Shown: piece after piece, positions 10,977-19,724 of the stretch
Layout: every line of letters starts with the position of its first letter
Numbering within the stretch: the first letter of the stretch is position 1
The notes under the pieces: model-generated
Database searches by the model: none
Told to the model about the DNA's origin: nothing
Seen by the model: the letters and a program-made list of their open reading frames with translations, nothing else
Made by a program: the position numbers and the translations under genes
Assembly (NCBI RefSeq): GCF_900186535.1
Contig: NZ_FYDE01000004.1
Span: forward strand, 372,001-436,000
Origin: Marasmitruncus massiliensis
Lineage (GTDB): Bacteria > Bacillota > Clostridia > Oscillospirales > Ruminococcaceae
Length of the DNA: 64,000 nucleotides
Reading direction: 5' to 3'

Positions 10977-12707
10977 ATGGCAGAAGCAATCGAGAACCTG
11001 GAACAGACGGAGGAATCGACGGAAACCGGCGTACCTGCAGTCTGTGCGGAGCCGGAGAAAAAAATTTCTGTAAGCAATGATTTGAAACGGTTTACCCGTA
11101 AAAAGAAAAAGAAGAAAAAATGGGTGATCGCAGCTGTATTGCTCATCGCCGTCGGTTTTGCCGCCGTAAAATTTATGACGCGCGGGAATACGGGGATTCC
11201 TGTTACAACAACGCCGCTCGAAAAGGGAGATCTGGTGAACAGTGTCAGCCTTACCGGTGTCGTGCAGAGCGCGGATTCCATGCAGGTATATGCAAAAGCG
11301 AGCGGCAATGTCGATACAATCGCGGTTGCCGTAGGGGATCATGTGGAAGCGGGCGATGTACTTTGCCTGCTGGATTCGAGCGATATTAAACTGTCCATTG
11401 AGGAAAAAAACGCTTATATCGCAAACACCGCCAGGATGAATGAACTGGGGCTTTCCTCCACGCAGAAAGATTACGAGGATACGCTCAGCGATTTAAAAAA
11501 TAAAATGGACAGTTCGGTGGAATCTGCGGAGCAGGCGCTTGATGCCGCACAGCGGGATCTCAACGACGCGCGCGCCGACTTGAACGACCATAAGGACGAC
11601 ATGGAATACGCGGATGATGTCATGTATGCCAGTGAAAAGAAGCTGTCCCGTGCGCGGGAGGCTTTTGATGAAGCCGATCAGGCGTTGGATGAGGCAGAAA
11701 AAGCATTAAACAATGTAGATAAAGATTCACCTGAATATGCTGATTTGGAAGCAAATCGTAAAAAAGCGGAAGAAAATTATAATGTTGCGAAAGATAATTA
11801 TGATGCAGCGTTGAAGGAATGGAACGACAGCAATACCGAATATGGCGGTGATCTGTCGGCATACAGCAAGGCATATCGAAAAGCGCGCCTGAACTATGAA
11901 AGCGCGCTGTCCAACCGTGACATTGCGGTGAAGGAGTCCAAGCGAAAGTTGGAAGACCTGCAAAGTCAAATTGAAAAAAGCAAACTGTCGGCAGATCAGA
12001 CCGCTGACCAGATCGCGCTGCAAAGGCTGCAAAAGCAGCTTGCCGATTCAACAGTAACCGCGCCGATTTCCGGTACCGTGACAGTTGTGGAAGCAAAACT
12101 GGGGGCGCCTGCTTCCGGACTGCTGTTCGTCATTGAGGATACCGATAGTCTGGTTGTCAAGACAAAAATCAAAGAATACGATGTGGCGACAGTCAAAGAA
12201 GGCTTGCCGGTAGATGTGAAGTCGGATGCCACCGGAGACACGGTTTTCAATGGACAGGTGCAGAAGATTTATCCGGCTGCCGTAAAAGCTGCCGACGGCA
12301 CAACGAAAGACGAAGGCACTGTGGAGTTTGAAACCGAAGTGGCGCTCACCTCCAAAGATACCGGCCTGAAAGTCGGCATGAATGTCAGGCTGGGCGTTAC
12401 CACAGGCGAGAAAAAAGGGGTATACTTTGTCCCGTTTGACGCGGTGACCACCAATGCCGATGGAAAAAATGTGATCTATATTGCAAAGCAGCAGGAAGAG
12501 GGCAAAATGACCGCTGAAGAAATTCCGGTTACAACCGGCATGGAAACAGATTTTTACATAGAAATCAGCGGTGATCAGCTCAGTGATGATGTTCAGGTCA
12601 TTACAGATCCGTCCATGGTCACGCCGGGTATGCCGATCATGGTTCTGCCTGACGGCGCGGCGGCTTCGGCTCAGCCTGGCGTTGCGGCGATTGCGGTTGC
12701 GGGGTGA
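10977..12707 (+). CDS. Efflux periplasmic-adaptor-like protein (MacA/HlyD family)
   Basis: Membrane-fusion-type adaptor of 576 residues that works with the following ABC ATPase and permease to export an unknown substrate, often a peptide or drug. After an acidic cytoplasmic tail and a run of lysines (about 40-52) there is one membrane helix (about 53-70). Then come the first half of a lipoyl-like domain (GNVDTIAVAVGDHVEAGDVLCLLD), a long coiled coil (about 140-345), the second lipoyl half (TVTAPISGTVTVVEAKLGAP) and beta-barrel domains to the C-terminus. The ATG at 10977 is chosen because AAAGGGG precedes it; in-frame starts at 10821 and 10902 lack one. Confidence 0.88.
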   Translation: MAEAIENLEQTEESTETGVPAVCAEPEKKISVSNDLKRFTRKKKKKKKWVIAAVLLIAVGFAAVKFMTRGNTGIPVTTTPLEKGDLVNSVSLTGVVQSADSMQVYAKASGNVDTIAVAVGDHVEAGDVLCLLDSSDIKLSIEEKNAYIANTARMNELGLSSTQKDYEDTLSDLKNKMDSSVESAEQALDAAQRDLNDARADLNDHKDDMEYADDVMYASEKKLSRAREAFDEADQALDEAEKALNNVDKDSPEYADLEANRKKAEENYNVAKDNYDAALKEWNDSNTEYGGDLSAYSKAYRKARLNYESALSNRDIAVKESKRKLEDLQSQIEKSKLSADQTADQIALQRLQKQLADSTVTAPISGTVTVVEAKLGAPASGLLFVIEDTDSLVVKTKIKEYDVATVKEGLPVDVKSDATGDTVFNGQVQKIYPAAVKAADGTTKDEGTVEFETEVALTSKDTGLKVGMNVRLGVTTGEKKGVYFVPFDAVTTNADGKNVIYIAKQQEEGKMTAEEIPVTTGMETDFYIEISGDQLSDDVQVITDPSMVTPGMPIMVLPDGAAASAQPGVAAIAVAG

Positions 12708-12711
12708 GGGC

Positions 12712-13458
12712 ATGAACAATGAAAATCTCACACCCGGTTCAGAATCACAGCCGTTGATTATTGACATGAAGGGCATTGTAAAGCGGTTTTATATCGGCCA
12801 GCCGAACGAGCTTGAGATTCTGCGCGGCATCGACCTAAGCGTCCGCAAAGGGGAATTTGTATCCATCGTGGGGGCGTCCGGTTCCGGAAAGTCAACTTTG
12901 ATGAATATCATCGGAGCGCTCGACCGCCCGACCGAGGGCACTTATGTTTTGGACGGCGTCCCGATGGATGATGTCCCGGACGATCTGCTTTCGGATATCC
13001 GCAATTGCAAGATCGGGTTTGTATTCCAAACCTTCAATCTGATTCCACGTACATCGGCGCTGAAAAATGTGGAACTTCCGATGCTTTATGCCAATATGCC
13101 GCTCGGTAAACGGACCGCCCGCGCGAAAATGCTGCTGGATCTGGTGGAAATGACCGAGCGGATGGGGCACCAGCCCAGTGAGCTTTCCGGAGGACAAAAA
13201 CAGCGAGTAGCTATTGCGCGCGCGATGGCAAATGACCCTGCCATCATTCTGGCGGATGAACCGACCGGCGCGCTCGACACAGCAACAGGACGCCTAGTCA
13301 TGGACTTGTTTCATACCCTGCACCGCGAACAGGGGAAAACAATTGTTTTGATCACACATAACCCGGAATTGGCAGCTGAAACGGAACGGGTCATCACTCT
13401 CAGCGACGGCAGAGTGATCGGCTGCGAGAGGAGGGAAGCCTTCCATGCAGGTGTTTGA
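12712..13458 (+). CDS. ABC transporter ATP-binding protein (MacB/LolD type)
   Basis: ATPase of the exporter, 248 residues. Walker [10 protein letters not shown] at 54-62, signature [16 protein letters not shown], Walker [13 protein letters not shown] and the H-loop ITHNPE are intact. The ATG at 12712 follows GGGGTGAGGG and starts four bases after the adaptor stop. The last 14 bp overlap the permease gene, so the three genes form one operon. Confidence 0.93.
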   Translation: MNNENLTPGSESQPLIIDMKGIVKRFYIGQPNELEILRGIDLSVRKGEFVSIVGASGSGKSTLMNIIGALDRPTEGTYVLDGVPMDDVPDDLLSDIRNCKIGFVFQTFNLIPRTSALKNVELPMLYANMPLGKRTARAKMLLDLVEMTERMGHQPSELSGGQKQRVAIARAMANDPAIILADEPTGALDTATGRLVMDLFHTLHREQGKTIVLITHNPELAAETERVITLSDGRVIGCERREAFHAGV

Positions 13459-14710
13459 GAATATTTTTCTGGCTATCAACGGACTTCGCGCCAACAAAAT
13501 GCGCGCGCTTCTGACGATGCTTGGGATTATCATCGGTATCAGTTCTGTTATTACGATCGTCACCGTAGGAGACTCGATGACGAATTCAGTTACACAGCTG
13601 TTCAACGATATGGGAGCGAACAGTATTCAGATACGCCTTGCCGATAAGGCGGATGAATACGGCAATATCAATTCCAGCCGTGAGTGGGAGGAAAGCGACT
13701 ATATTACAGATGATATGATCATGCAGTATCAGGAATCTTTCGACAGCGAAATCGAGGCTTGGGCCATCTCCACCTATGTGGGTTCCGGACAGGCGATGAA
13801 CGGGCACAACCGTGCGCAGGGGGATGTCATAGGCACCAACGCCGGCGCGATTAAAATTCAGAATGTGCCGCTGGTTGCGGGGCATTTTCTGAACGATCGG
13901 GAAGTTTCCGGTGCGAAATATGTGGCGGTATTGTCAGACCGGTTCGTGGAGAAGCTGTTCCCGAATGTTTCGTATCAGAAAGCGCTGGGGCGTGAGGTAA
14001 AACTCCGGCTGGCCCAGGGAACCTATACATTTACAGTCGTCGGTGTTTACCGTTATGAAGTGTCGGGTATCATGTCCAGTATGACCGGCGATACCACAAC
14101 AAACATCTTTATCCCTCAGCCGGTCGCCCAGCAGATTACCGACGGGGATGAAGGATACTACAGTATGCAGGTAAAAGCATCGGAAGAAGTAACGGACACC
14201 AAGCTGTTTGCCGAGCAGACCGCGCAGTATTTCAACCGCAGGTTTTACCGCAGCAACAAATACGTTGCAATTCAGGCGGAAAGTATGGACAGCATGATCG
14301 GCCAGATGACCGGCATGATGGATACCATGAAACTGGCCATCTCCGTGATTGCCGCCATTTCCCTTCTGGTGGGCGGTATTGGGGTCATGAACATTATGCT
14401 GGTATCGGTGACCGAGCGAACCCGTGAAATCGGGACCCGTAAAGCGCTCGGTGCAAAGAACAGCGCCATCCGCATCCAATTTATCGTTGAATCAATGATT
14501 ATCTGTCTGATCGGCGGCGTTATCGGTGTGCTTCTTGGCACAACGCTCGGAAGGCTTGGGTCCGTTCTGCTTGGAGCCCCGGGCTGGCCGTCGCCGCTGG
14601 TTGTGACCGTCGCGGTCGGGTTTTCCATGGCGATCGGCATATTCTTTGGCTATTATCCTGCGAATAAAGCTTCTAAGCTGGATCCGATTGAAGCATTGCG
14701 TTATGAATAA
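13445..14710 (+). CDS. ABC transporter permease (MacB/FtsX family)
   Basis: Permease of 421 residues. It has one membrane helix near the N-terminus (NKMRALLTMLGIIIGISSV), a large extracellular MacB core domain (about 45-275), then three membrane helices. The second starts with LLVGGIGVMNIMLVSVTERT, the classic MacB-family signature, followed by REIGTRKALGAK. GAGAGGAGGG before the ATG lies inside the ATPase gene. In Gram-positive bacteria such three-gene exporters often remove antimicrobial peptides; the substrate here is unknown. Confidence 0.92.
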   Translation: MQVFENIFLAINGLRANKMRALLTMLGIIIGISSVITIVTVGDSMTNSVTQLFNDMGANSIQIRLADKADEYGNINSSREWEESDYITDDMIMQYQESFDSEIEAWAISTYVGSGQAMNGHNRAQGDVIGTNAGAIKIQNVPLVAGHFLNDREVSGAKYVAVLSDRFVEKLFPNVSYQKALGREVKLRLAQGTYTFTVVGVYRYEVSGIMSSMTGDTTTNIFIPQPVAQQITDGDEGYYSMQVKASEEVTDTKLFAEQTAQYFNRRFYRSNKYVAIQAESMDSMIGQMTGMMDTMKLAISVIAAISLLVGGIGVMNIMLVSVTERTREIGTRKALGAKNSAIRIQFIVESMIICLIGGVIGVLLGTTLGRLGSVLLGAPGWPSPLVVTVAVGFSMAIGIFFGYYPANKASKLDPIEALRYE

Positions 14711-14730
14711 CTTTAGGCAGCACCCCAAAA

Positions 14731-14769
14731 ACAGGCCGTGCATCTTTGATGCACGGCCTGTTGCTTTTG
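14731..14769 (+). terminator. Intrinsic terminator of the exporter operon
   Basis: Perfect 14-bp stem ACAGGCCGTGCATC with its complement around a TTT loop, followed by TGCTTTTGT. It starts 20 bp after the permease stop. Confidence 0.9.
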
Positions 14770-14868
14770 TAGAGGAAAGGTAAAATTTTGTTGTATTTTA
14801 GACGAAACCGGGGCTAGACATCATGGATTTGCAGTCATTTTATGAAATTCATCCGGGGGGCTTGCAAT

Positions 14869-14893
14869 ATACATTGAATTCCGGGCAATGTAT
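14869..14893 (+). promoter_or_regulatory. Operator-like palindrome within the fba promoter
   Basis: Two perfect 8-bp arms, ATACATTG (14869-14876) and CAATGTAT (14886-14893), separated by nine bases. They sit on the -35 and spacer of the fba promoter, a position where a bound repressor would block RNA polymerase. The protein that would bind is not known. Confidence 0.5.
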
Positions 14894-14901
14894 GATATAA
14901 T
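14874..14901 (+). promoter_or_regulatory. sigma-A type promoter of fba
   Basis: TTGAAT (14874-14879), 16-bp spacer, perfect TATAAT (14896-14901), 45 bp before the ATG of the aldolase gene. Confidence 0.7.
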
Positions 14902-14946
14902 AATAACACAAACAACTAAATAGACAAACTGAAGGAGCTGTTAATC

Positions 14947-15882
14947 ATGCCGTTGGTTACTACGACCGAAATGTTCAAAAAAGCATACGAGGGCGGCTAT
15001 GCAATCGGTGCGTTCAATGTGAACAATATGGAGATTGTGCAGGGCATCACCGAAGCTGCGTCGGAACTGAAAGCGCCTGTGATTCTGCAGGTGTCTGCCG
15101 GAGCGCGCAAGTATGCCAAACATACTTATCTTGTGAAACTGGTTGAGGCTGCGCTTGCGGAAAACGATCTTCCCATCGCGCTGCATCTGGACCACGGCGC
15201 CGATTTTGAAATCTGCAAATCCTGCATCGACGGCGGATTTACCTCCGTCATGATCGACGGCAGTGCCCGCAGCTTTGCCGAGAATATTGCGGAGACCAAA
15301 AAAGTTGTTGAATATGCCCATGACCATGGCGTTGTGGTTGAGGCGGAGCTCGGAAAGCTCGCCGGCATTGAAGACGCTGTGCATGTGAAAGCGGAAGACG
15401 CTTCCTATACCAATCCTGCCGAGGTTGAGGAGTTTGTCACCAAGACCGGAGTGGACTCTCTGGCGATTGCAATCGGTACAAGCCACGGCGCTTATAAATT
15501 TAAACCCGGCCAGAAACCGCAGCTCCGCTTTGATATTCTTGAGGAGGTCAGCAGAAGGCTTCCCGGTTTCCCCATCGTTCTGCACGGAGCATCCTCTGTT
15601 CCGCAGGATCTGGTGAAGGTGATCAACCAGTACGGCGGGGAAATGCCCGATGCAATCGGCATTCCGGAAGAAATGCTGCGCCAGGCTGCCCGCTCCGCGG
15701 TATGCAAAATCAACATTGACTCTGATGTGCGTGTTGCAATGACCGCTGCGATCCGTAAATATATGGCGGAAAATCCCAGCCACTTCGACCCGCGCCAATA
15801 CCTGACACCCGCCCGTGCGGCTGTTAAGGCAATGGTGGCACACAAGATCAATGAAGTGCTCGGCTGCGCCGGAAAAGCCTGA
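14947..15882 (+). CDS. fba: Class II fructose-1,6-bisphosphate aldolase
   Basis: Zn2+-dependent glycolytic enzyme splitting fructose 1,6-bisphosphate into glyceraldehyde 3-phosphate and dihydroxyacetone phosphate. It has 311 residues, typical of the class IIB, Gram-positive type. Visible motifs are the zinc and catalytic segment LHLDHGADFEICKSCIDGGF, VEAELGKLAGIED, the GTSHGAYKF loop with its histidine, and VLHGASSVP before the phosphate-binding CKINIDSDVRVAMTAAIR. A related tagatose-bisphosphate aldolase cannot be fully excluded. GAAGGAG precedes the ATG. It is monocistronic, between its own promoter and a strong terminator. Confidence 0.95.
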   Translation: MPLVTTTEMFKKAYEGGYAIGAFNVNNMEIVQGITEAASELKAPVILQVSAGARKYAKHTYLVKLVEAALAENDLPIALHLDHGADFEICKSCIDGGFTSVMIDGSARSFAENIAETKKVVEYAHDHGVVVEAELGKLAGIEDAVHVKAEDASYTNPAEVEEFVTKTGVDSLAIAIGTSHGAYKFKPGQKPQLRFDILEEVSRRLPGFPIVLHGASSVPQDLVKVINQYGGEMPDAIGIPEEMLRQAARSAVCKINIDSDVRVAMTAAIRKYMAENPSHFDPRQYLTPARAAVKAMVAHKINEVLGCAGKA

Positions 15883-15897
15883 GCGTTCAATAACGGA

Positions 15898-15946
15898 AAG
15901 CCTGCCGCGAAACGATTGAAAAATCGTTGGCGGCAGGCCTTTTTTA
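15898..15946 (+). terminator. Intrinsic terminator of fba
   Basis: GCCTGCCGC (15900-15908) pairs with GCGGCAGGC (15930-15938), with an inner ACGATT/AATCGT stem, followed by CTTTTTTAT. It also lies just beyond the stop of the convergent deacetylase gene. Confidence 0.9.
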
Positions 15947-16813
15947 TCGGTTCTTTCTGGATGCTTTTTCTAAAATACTCTGAAGACTTGTTCCATGCGG
16001 TCTGTTAAAGCGGTTTAGGTGATAAAGTTCATCGGGATCGCCTGTCAGATAATTAACTTTTTCCGTGCAGGTAAGCGCGGCTTTGAATCCCAGTTCTTTC
16101 AGGATCGGGAGCGCTTCGTCACTGATCTGTCCATACGGATAGGTGAATGCGGTCGGCAGCCATCCGCCTAAATTTTCCCGGCATTCATCCTGCATTTTTC
16201 CGATATCGGAGATCAGCACCTGGCGGTAATCCGAATTGTTTTCGTTCCAGGCCTTTTTTGCGCCTCTCCGGCCGTTTGCCAGCAGATGCAGGTTATAGGA
16301 ATGGTTCTGTATTTCCACAATCCCGCTTTTCTGCAATAAGGCAAGTTCATTCCATGTACAGTGGGAATAGCAAATATGGTGATCATCCATGCAGGAATAC
16401 TGGTCGACATAGGTTCCCACCACGGAGAAGACCGCCCGGAACTTCATTTCCTTCAGGATTGGGAAGGCATATTCATAAAAGCTTTCATACCCATCGTCAA
16501 ACGTAATCATGACCGGCTTTTCCGGCAGCTCCGCTTCGCCGTTTACATAATCAATCAGATCCTGAATCAGAATGGACTGATACCCATTCTTCTTGAGGTA
16601 CTGCAGGTCCTGCCGGAACTCATCCGGGGATATGGTGTAAGAATTCAGCCGGGTCGGCTCTTTTAAAATGTGATGGTACATCACGATCGGTAAGGCCAGG
16701 GCCTGTGAACCAGCCGGTGCTTCCGCCGGAACGGCGATATGCGTGATTAAGCCGCTTAAAGAAATCATAAGTGCCAGGGACAACGTGAATATGGCCTGAT
16801 TGATCCGTTTCAA
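15944..16813 (-). CDS. Secreted polysaccharide deacetylase (NodB-homology domain)
   Basis: Carbohydrate esterase 4 family protein of 289 residues, probably acting on peptidoglycan or an exopolysaccharide outside the cell. An N-terminal hydrophobic segment (about 8-30) is a signal peptide or anchor. The NodB domain begins at VMYHHI; TFDDGY at 104-109 gives the catalytic and metal aspartates, and H171 and H176 in NHSYNLH give the metal histidines. The latter spacing (H-x4-H) is longer than the common H-x3-H but occurs in this clostridial subgroup as far as I know. The start is TTG at 16813 behind AGGTGTG. It lies 32 bp after the ROK gene and is probably co-transcribed. Confidence 0.85.
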   Translation of the reverse strand: MKRINQAIFTLSLALMISLSGLITHIAVPAEAPAGSQALALPIVMYHHILKEPTRLNSYTISPDEFRQDLQYLKKNGYQSILIQDLIDYVNGEAELPEKPVMITFDDGYESFYEYAFPILKEMKFRAVFSVVGTYVDQYSCMDDHHICYSHCTWNELALLQKSGIVEIQNHSYNLHLLANGRRGAKKAWNENNSDYRQVLISDIGKMQDECRENLGGWLPTAFTYPYGQISDEALPILKELGFKAALTCTEKVNYLTGDPDELYHLNRFNRPHGTSLQSILEKASRKNR

Positions 16814-16845
16814 TTATATCACACCTAAATTCAGGATAATTCAGT

Positions 16846-18075
16846 TTATGTGACATCTTTTGAGGATATACCCGCGGCACCTGATTCGCAAAGCTTTGAA
16901 AAAACAGAGGGAACCAGCAGGGAAGCCGCGCCGACTGCCGCCGCGTTGCTTCCAAGCTGCGCGGCCCGAAGATCGGTTTTGCCGCTCCAAACGTGGCTTT
17001 TTACCGTGTCCGTCAGCCGGCCAAGGAAGATGTCGCGGTAACCGGACAGCTCCCCGCCGAGCACTACTGCGTCGGGATCTATCAGGTTAATGGCGTTTGC
17101 GACGGCAATTCCTGCATAATGTGCCGCTTTCAGAAAAATATTTTTAATGTAAGAATCTCCCGAACGCGCCGCTTCCGCCGCCGTCGCCAGGGTAAGCTGT
17201 CCGCCCGAATCCAGATGGCGGCGCAGCAGGGGAGCCTTGCCTGCGTAAACTGCTTCCGTACAGCGGCGCAGAATGGATTCCACGGAGGAGAAGGTTTCCA
17301 GGCATCCATAATTGCCGCAGTGGCACCGTTCCCCGCGCGGATTCATGGTCATATGCCCCAGTTCGCCGGCAGACCCGTTTTTCCCGCGGTAAATCTGTCC
17401 GTCTGCCATAATGCCCATGCCGATTCCGAGAGACAGTTGAATAAACAGAAAATTGTTCACATCACGCGCGGCTCCAAAAAAGTGTTCCGCCGAGGCCATG
17501 GAGTCCGGCGCATGACATAAAAGCACCGGCACCCCGAATTCCTCTTCCAAAATGAGGCTTAAGCGCTCGGGCTCGAAATTTCCGAACAGATGCGCCCATA
17601 CGGACCCTCCACGGAAGGCGTCCATGTGCCCCGGCAGAGAAACGGCAATTCCTACAATGGAACCTTGCAGAGCCTGCTTCAGGACGGACTGGATGACTGC
17701 CCTGATATCCGGCAGAATCTGTTTCCCGCTCCTGTCGGGAACGAAACGGTTCTCACAGAGAAGTATATGACCGGCCAAGTCGGTAACCACTGCTGTCATG
17801 TGATCAAAACCAGCATCCAGACCGACGATCAGATGCTTGCTGCTGTTGATTTCCAGGCATGCAGGGGTGCGCCCCGCAGTTGCCTGCGGCGTCTTTTCTT
17901 CGCATAGAATCTCTCGTTTCAGCAGGTCGGCGCAAAGCATGGAAACGCAGCCCCAGCTGAGCCCGGCAGCGGACTGAATTTGCTTTTTTGTCATAGGCCC
18001 GTTGAGGCGGATACATTCGAATATACGCCGCATGTTGGGATTACGCAGTTCGTCGTGCCCGTCCGGCTTGATCAT
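16846..18075 (-). CDS. ROK-family transcriptional regulator (NagC/XylR type)
   Basis: Sugar-responsive DNA-binding regulator of 409 residues. A winged helix-turn-helix spans about 12-65 (MTKKQIQSAAGLSWGCVSML), and the ROK sugar-binding/kinase fold runs from about 82 to the end. The zinc site is complete: H241 in GELGHM and C251, C253 and C258 in CHCGNYGC. Having both an HTH and the ROK domain marks a repressor-type protein rather than a sugar kinase. The ATG at 18075 has AAAGGGG upstream; a longer frame reaches 18225 but would pass the predicted promoter. The ligand and targets are unknown, and the downstream deacetylase is a candidate target or functional partner. Confidence 0.9.
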   Translation of the reverse strand: MIKPDGHDELRNPNMRRIFECIRLNGPMTKKQIQSAAGLSWGCVSMLCADLLKREILCEEKTPQATAGRTPACLEINSSKHLIVGLDAGFDHMTAVVTDLAGHILLCENRFVPDRSGKQILPDIRAVIQSVLKQALQGSIVGIAVSLPGHMDAFRGGSVWAHLFGNFEPERLSLILEEEFGVPVLLCHAPDSMASAEHFFGAARDVNNFLFIQLSLGIGMGIMADGQIYRGKNGSAGELGHMTMNPRGERCHCGNYGCLETFSSVESILRRCTEAVYAGKAPLLRRHLDSGGQLTLATAAEAARSGDSYIKNIFLKAAHYAGIAVANAINLIDPDAVVLGGELSGYRDIFLGRLTDTVKSHVWSGKTDLRAAQLGSNAAAVGAASLLVPSVFSKLCESGAAGISSKDVT

Positions 18076-18129
18076 AACGTGCCGCCCCTTTCCGGATTTT
18101 TTCCCGATAGGTTTTGATCGAATGGTAAT

Positions 18130-18158
18130 ACTATACCATAAGCCTGCCGGACAAACAA
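18130..18158 (-). promoter_or_regulatory. sigma-A type promoter of the ROK-deacetylase unit
   Basis: On the minus strand: TTGTTT (18158-18153), 17-bp spacer, TATAGT (18135-18130), about 55 bp before the ROK ATG. Confidence 0.6.
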
Positions 18159-18211
18159 TACGAGCCCCAGACTGACCCTTCTCATATAAGACAAGATAAA
18201 TTTGAAATAGC

Positions 18212-18241
18212 TTGGCATCCTGCATAAGAATATGCTATAAT
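18212..18241 (+). promoter_or_regulatory. sigma-A type promoter of the DEAD-box helicase gene
   Basis: TTGGCA (18212-18217), 18-bp spacer, perfect TATAAT (18236-18241), 47 bp before the helicase ATG. It diverges from the ROK promoter about 50 bp away. Confidence 0.65.
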
Positions 18242-18288
18242 ACTTATTAAAAATAAATAGTCAAAATAACGAAAGAAACAGGTTGTAT

Positions 18289-19578
18289 ATGAAATTTGAG
18301 GAACTACAGTTAATTGAACCGATTCTGCGCGCCGTGCAGGATGAAGGTTATACAAATCCCTCCCCCATTCAGGAACAGGCAATCCCGCCGGCACTTGCCG
18401 GCCGTGACGTTCTCGGCTGTGCCCAGACGGGGACGGGAAAAACCGCCGCCTTTGCAATCCCGATTTTACAGCACCTCACCGCCCAGAAACTCGAAAGCGG
18501 GCGGCAGCGGGTGATCCGGGCACTGATTTTGACCCCGACACGCGAGCTTGCCCTGCAAATTTGCGACAGCTTTAAAGCATACGGGCATTATCTGCGCCTG
18601 CGTACAGCGGTCATTTTTGGAGGAGTTTCACAAAATCCGCAGGTAGACGAGCTCAAACGCGGGATTGATATTTTGGTTGCCACACCGGGAAGGCTGAACG
18701 ATTTAATCGGCCAGGGATATATCGATTTGCAAAATGTTGAGACGCTGGTGCTTGATGAAGCCGACCGGATGCTGGATATGGGTTTTATCCATGATGTGGA
18801 AAAAGTGATTACCCGTGTTCCGTCCGAGCGGCAGACCCTCTTCTTTTCGGCCACAATGCCGGACAGCATTATGCGGCTGTGCAACAGAATTCTGACCGAT
18901 CCGGTTAAAGTTGCTGTCACGCCGGTATCTTCAACAGTTGACCTCATTGAACAGGCTCTTTATTATGTGGACAAAACAAACAAGCGCAAGCTGCTGCTTT
19001 ATCTGTTGAAAAATCCCGCGCTGGTTTCTGTTCTGGTGTTCACGTTTACCAAACACGGGGCCGACCGCGTGGTGCGGGAACTGGAAAAAGGCGGCGTCCA
19101 CGCGCAGGCGATTCACGGTAACAAAAGCCAGAACGCGCGGCAGAATGCGTTGAACGCATTTAAAAACGGGGATATCCGCGTGCTGGTTGCGACTGATATC
19201 GCGGCGCGGGGCATTGATATCGATGAGCTTTCCCATGTGATCAATTACGACCTGCCCAATATACCGGAAACCTATGTCCATCGTATCGGGCGCACCGGGC
19301 GCGCCGGTCTTGGCGGGACGGCGATCTCCTTTTGCTGTTTCGATGAAAAGGAGAGCCTGGCAGAGATTGAAAAGCTGATCGGCAAAAAGATTCCCGTTGT
19401 GGAAGATCACCCGTTCCCGATGGAAATTTTTGTACAGACTCCGAAACAGCCCCGCCAACCCCGTCAAAGGATTGCTTCGGAACGAGGAAAACAGCTGTCC
19501 GCGCGCAAAACGGCTGACGGCGTTCCCACCAAACCAGGCGGGAACAGGTCAAAACCGAAGTATTCCCGTAAAGGCTGA
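18289..19578 (+). CDS. DEAD-box ATP-dependent RNA helicase (RhlE/CshA-like)
   Basis: RNA-unwinding ATPase of 429 residues, probably in ribosome assembly or RNA turnover. Motifs in order: Q motif ([16 protein letters not shown], 21-36), AQTGTGKT (45-52), PTREL, TPGR, DEAD (155-158), SAT, then in the second RecA domain [21 protein letters not shown] and HRIGRTGR. A basic, low-complexity tail (about 385-429) is common for RNA binding. A TTG two codons upstream is possible, but the ATG at 18289 has the better distance from the CAGG site. Confidence 0.94.
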   Translation: MKFEELQLIEPILRAVQDEGYTNPSPIQEQAIPPALAGRDVLGCAQTGTGKTAAFAIPILQHLTAQKLESGRQRVIRALILTPTRELALQICDSFKAYGHYLRLRTAVIFGGVSQNPQVDELKRGIDILVATPGRLNDLIGQGYIDLQNVETLVLDEADRMLDMGFIHDVEKVITRVPSERQTLFFSATMPDSIMRLCNRILTDPVKVAVTPVSSTVDLIEQALYYVDKTNKRKLLLYLLKNPALVSVLVFTFTKHGADRVVRELEKGGVHAQAIHGNKSQNARQNALNAFKNGDIRVLVATDIAARGIDIDELSHVINYDLPNIPETYVHRIGRTGRAGLGGTAISFCCFDEKESLAEIEKLIGKKIPVVEDHPFPMEIFVQTPKQPRQPRQRIASERGKQLSARKTADGVPTKPGGNRSKPKYSRKG

Positions 19579-19595
19579 TGCCCATATAGTTGCTG

Positions 19596-19632
19596 AACAG
19601 GCCGGCGCACTTGCGTGCCGGCCTGTTTTATG
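19596..19632 (+). terminator. Intrinsic terminator of the helicase gene
   Basis: AACAGGCCGGC pairs with GCCGGCCTGTT (ending 19627), with further pairing inside, followed by a short T/A-rich tail TTATG. Confidence 0.8.
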
Positions 19633-19724
19633 TTAAAATAGATCTGTTGCGCGTACATTTGTATTTGTATTGGATACAGCTGTACGATTGTGTTTGTCAA
19701 TATAGGATGAGGAGTGTTTTTTGG

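Noticed and set aside
12571-12711. Longer N-terminus of the ABC ATPase starting inside the adaptor gene
   Set aside because: The extra residues are a shadow of the adaptor frame; the ATG at 12712 has its own GGGGTGAGGG site and matches family length.
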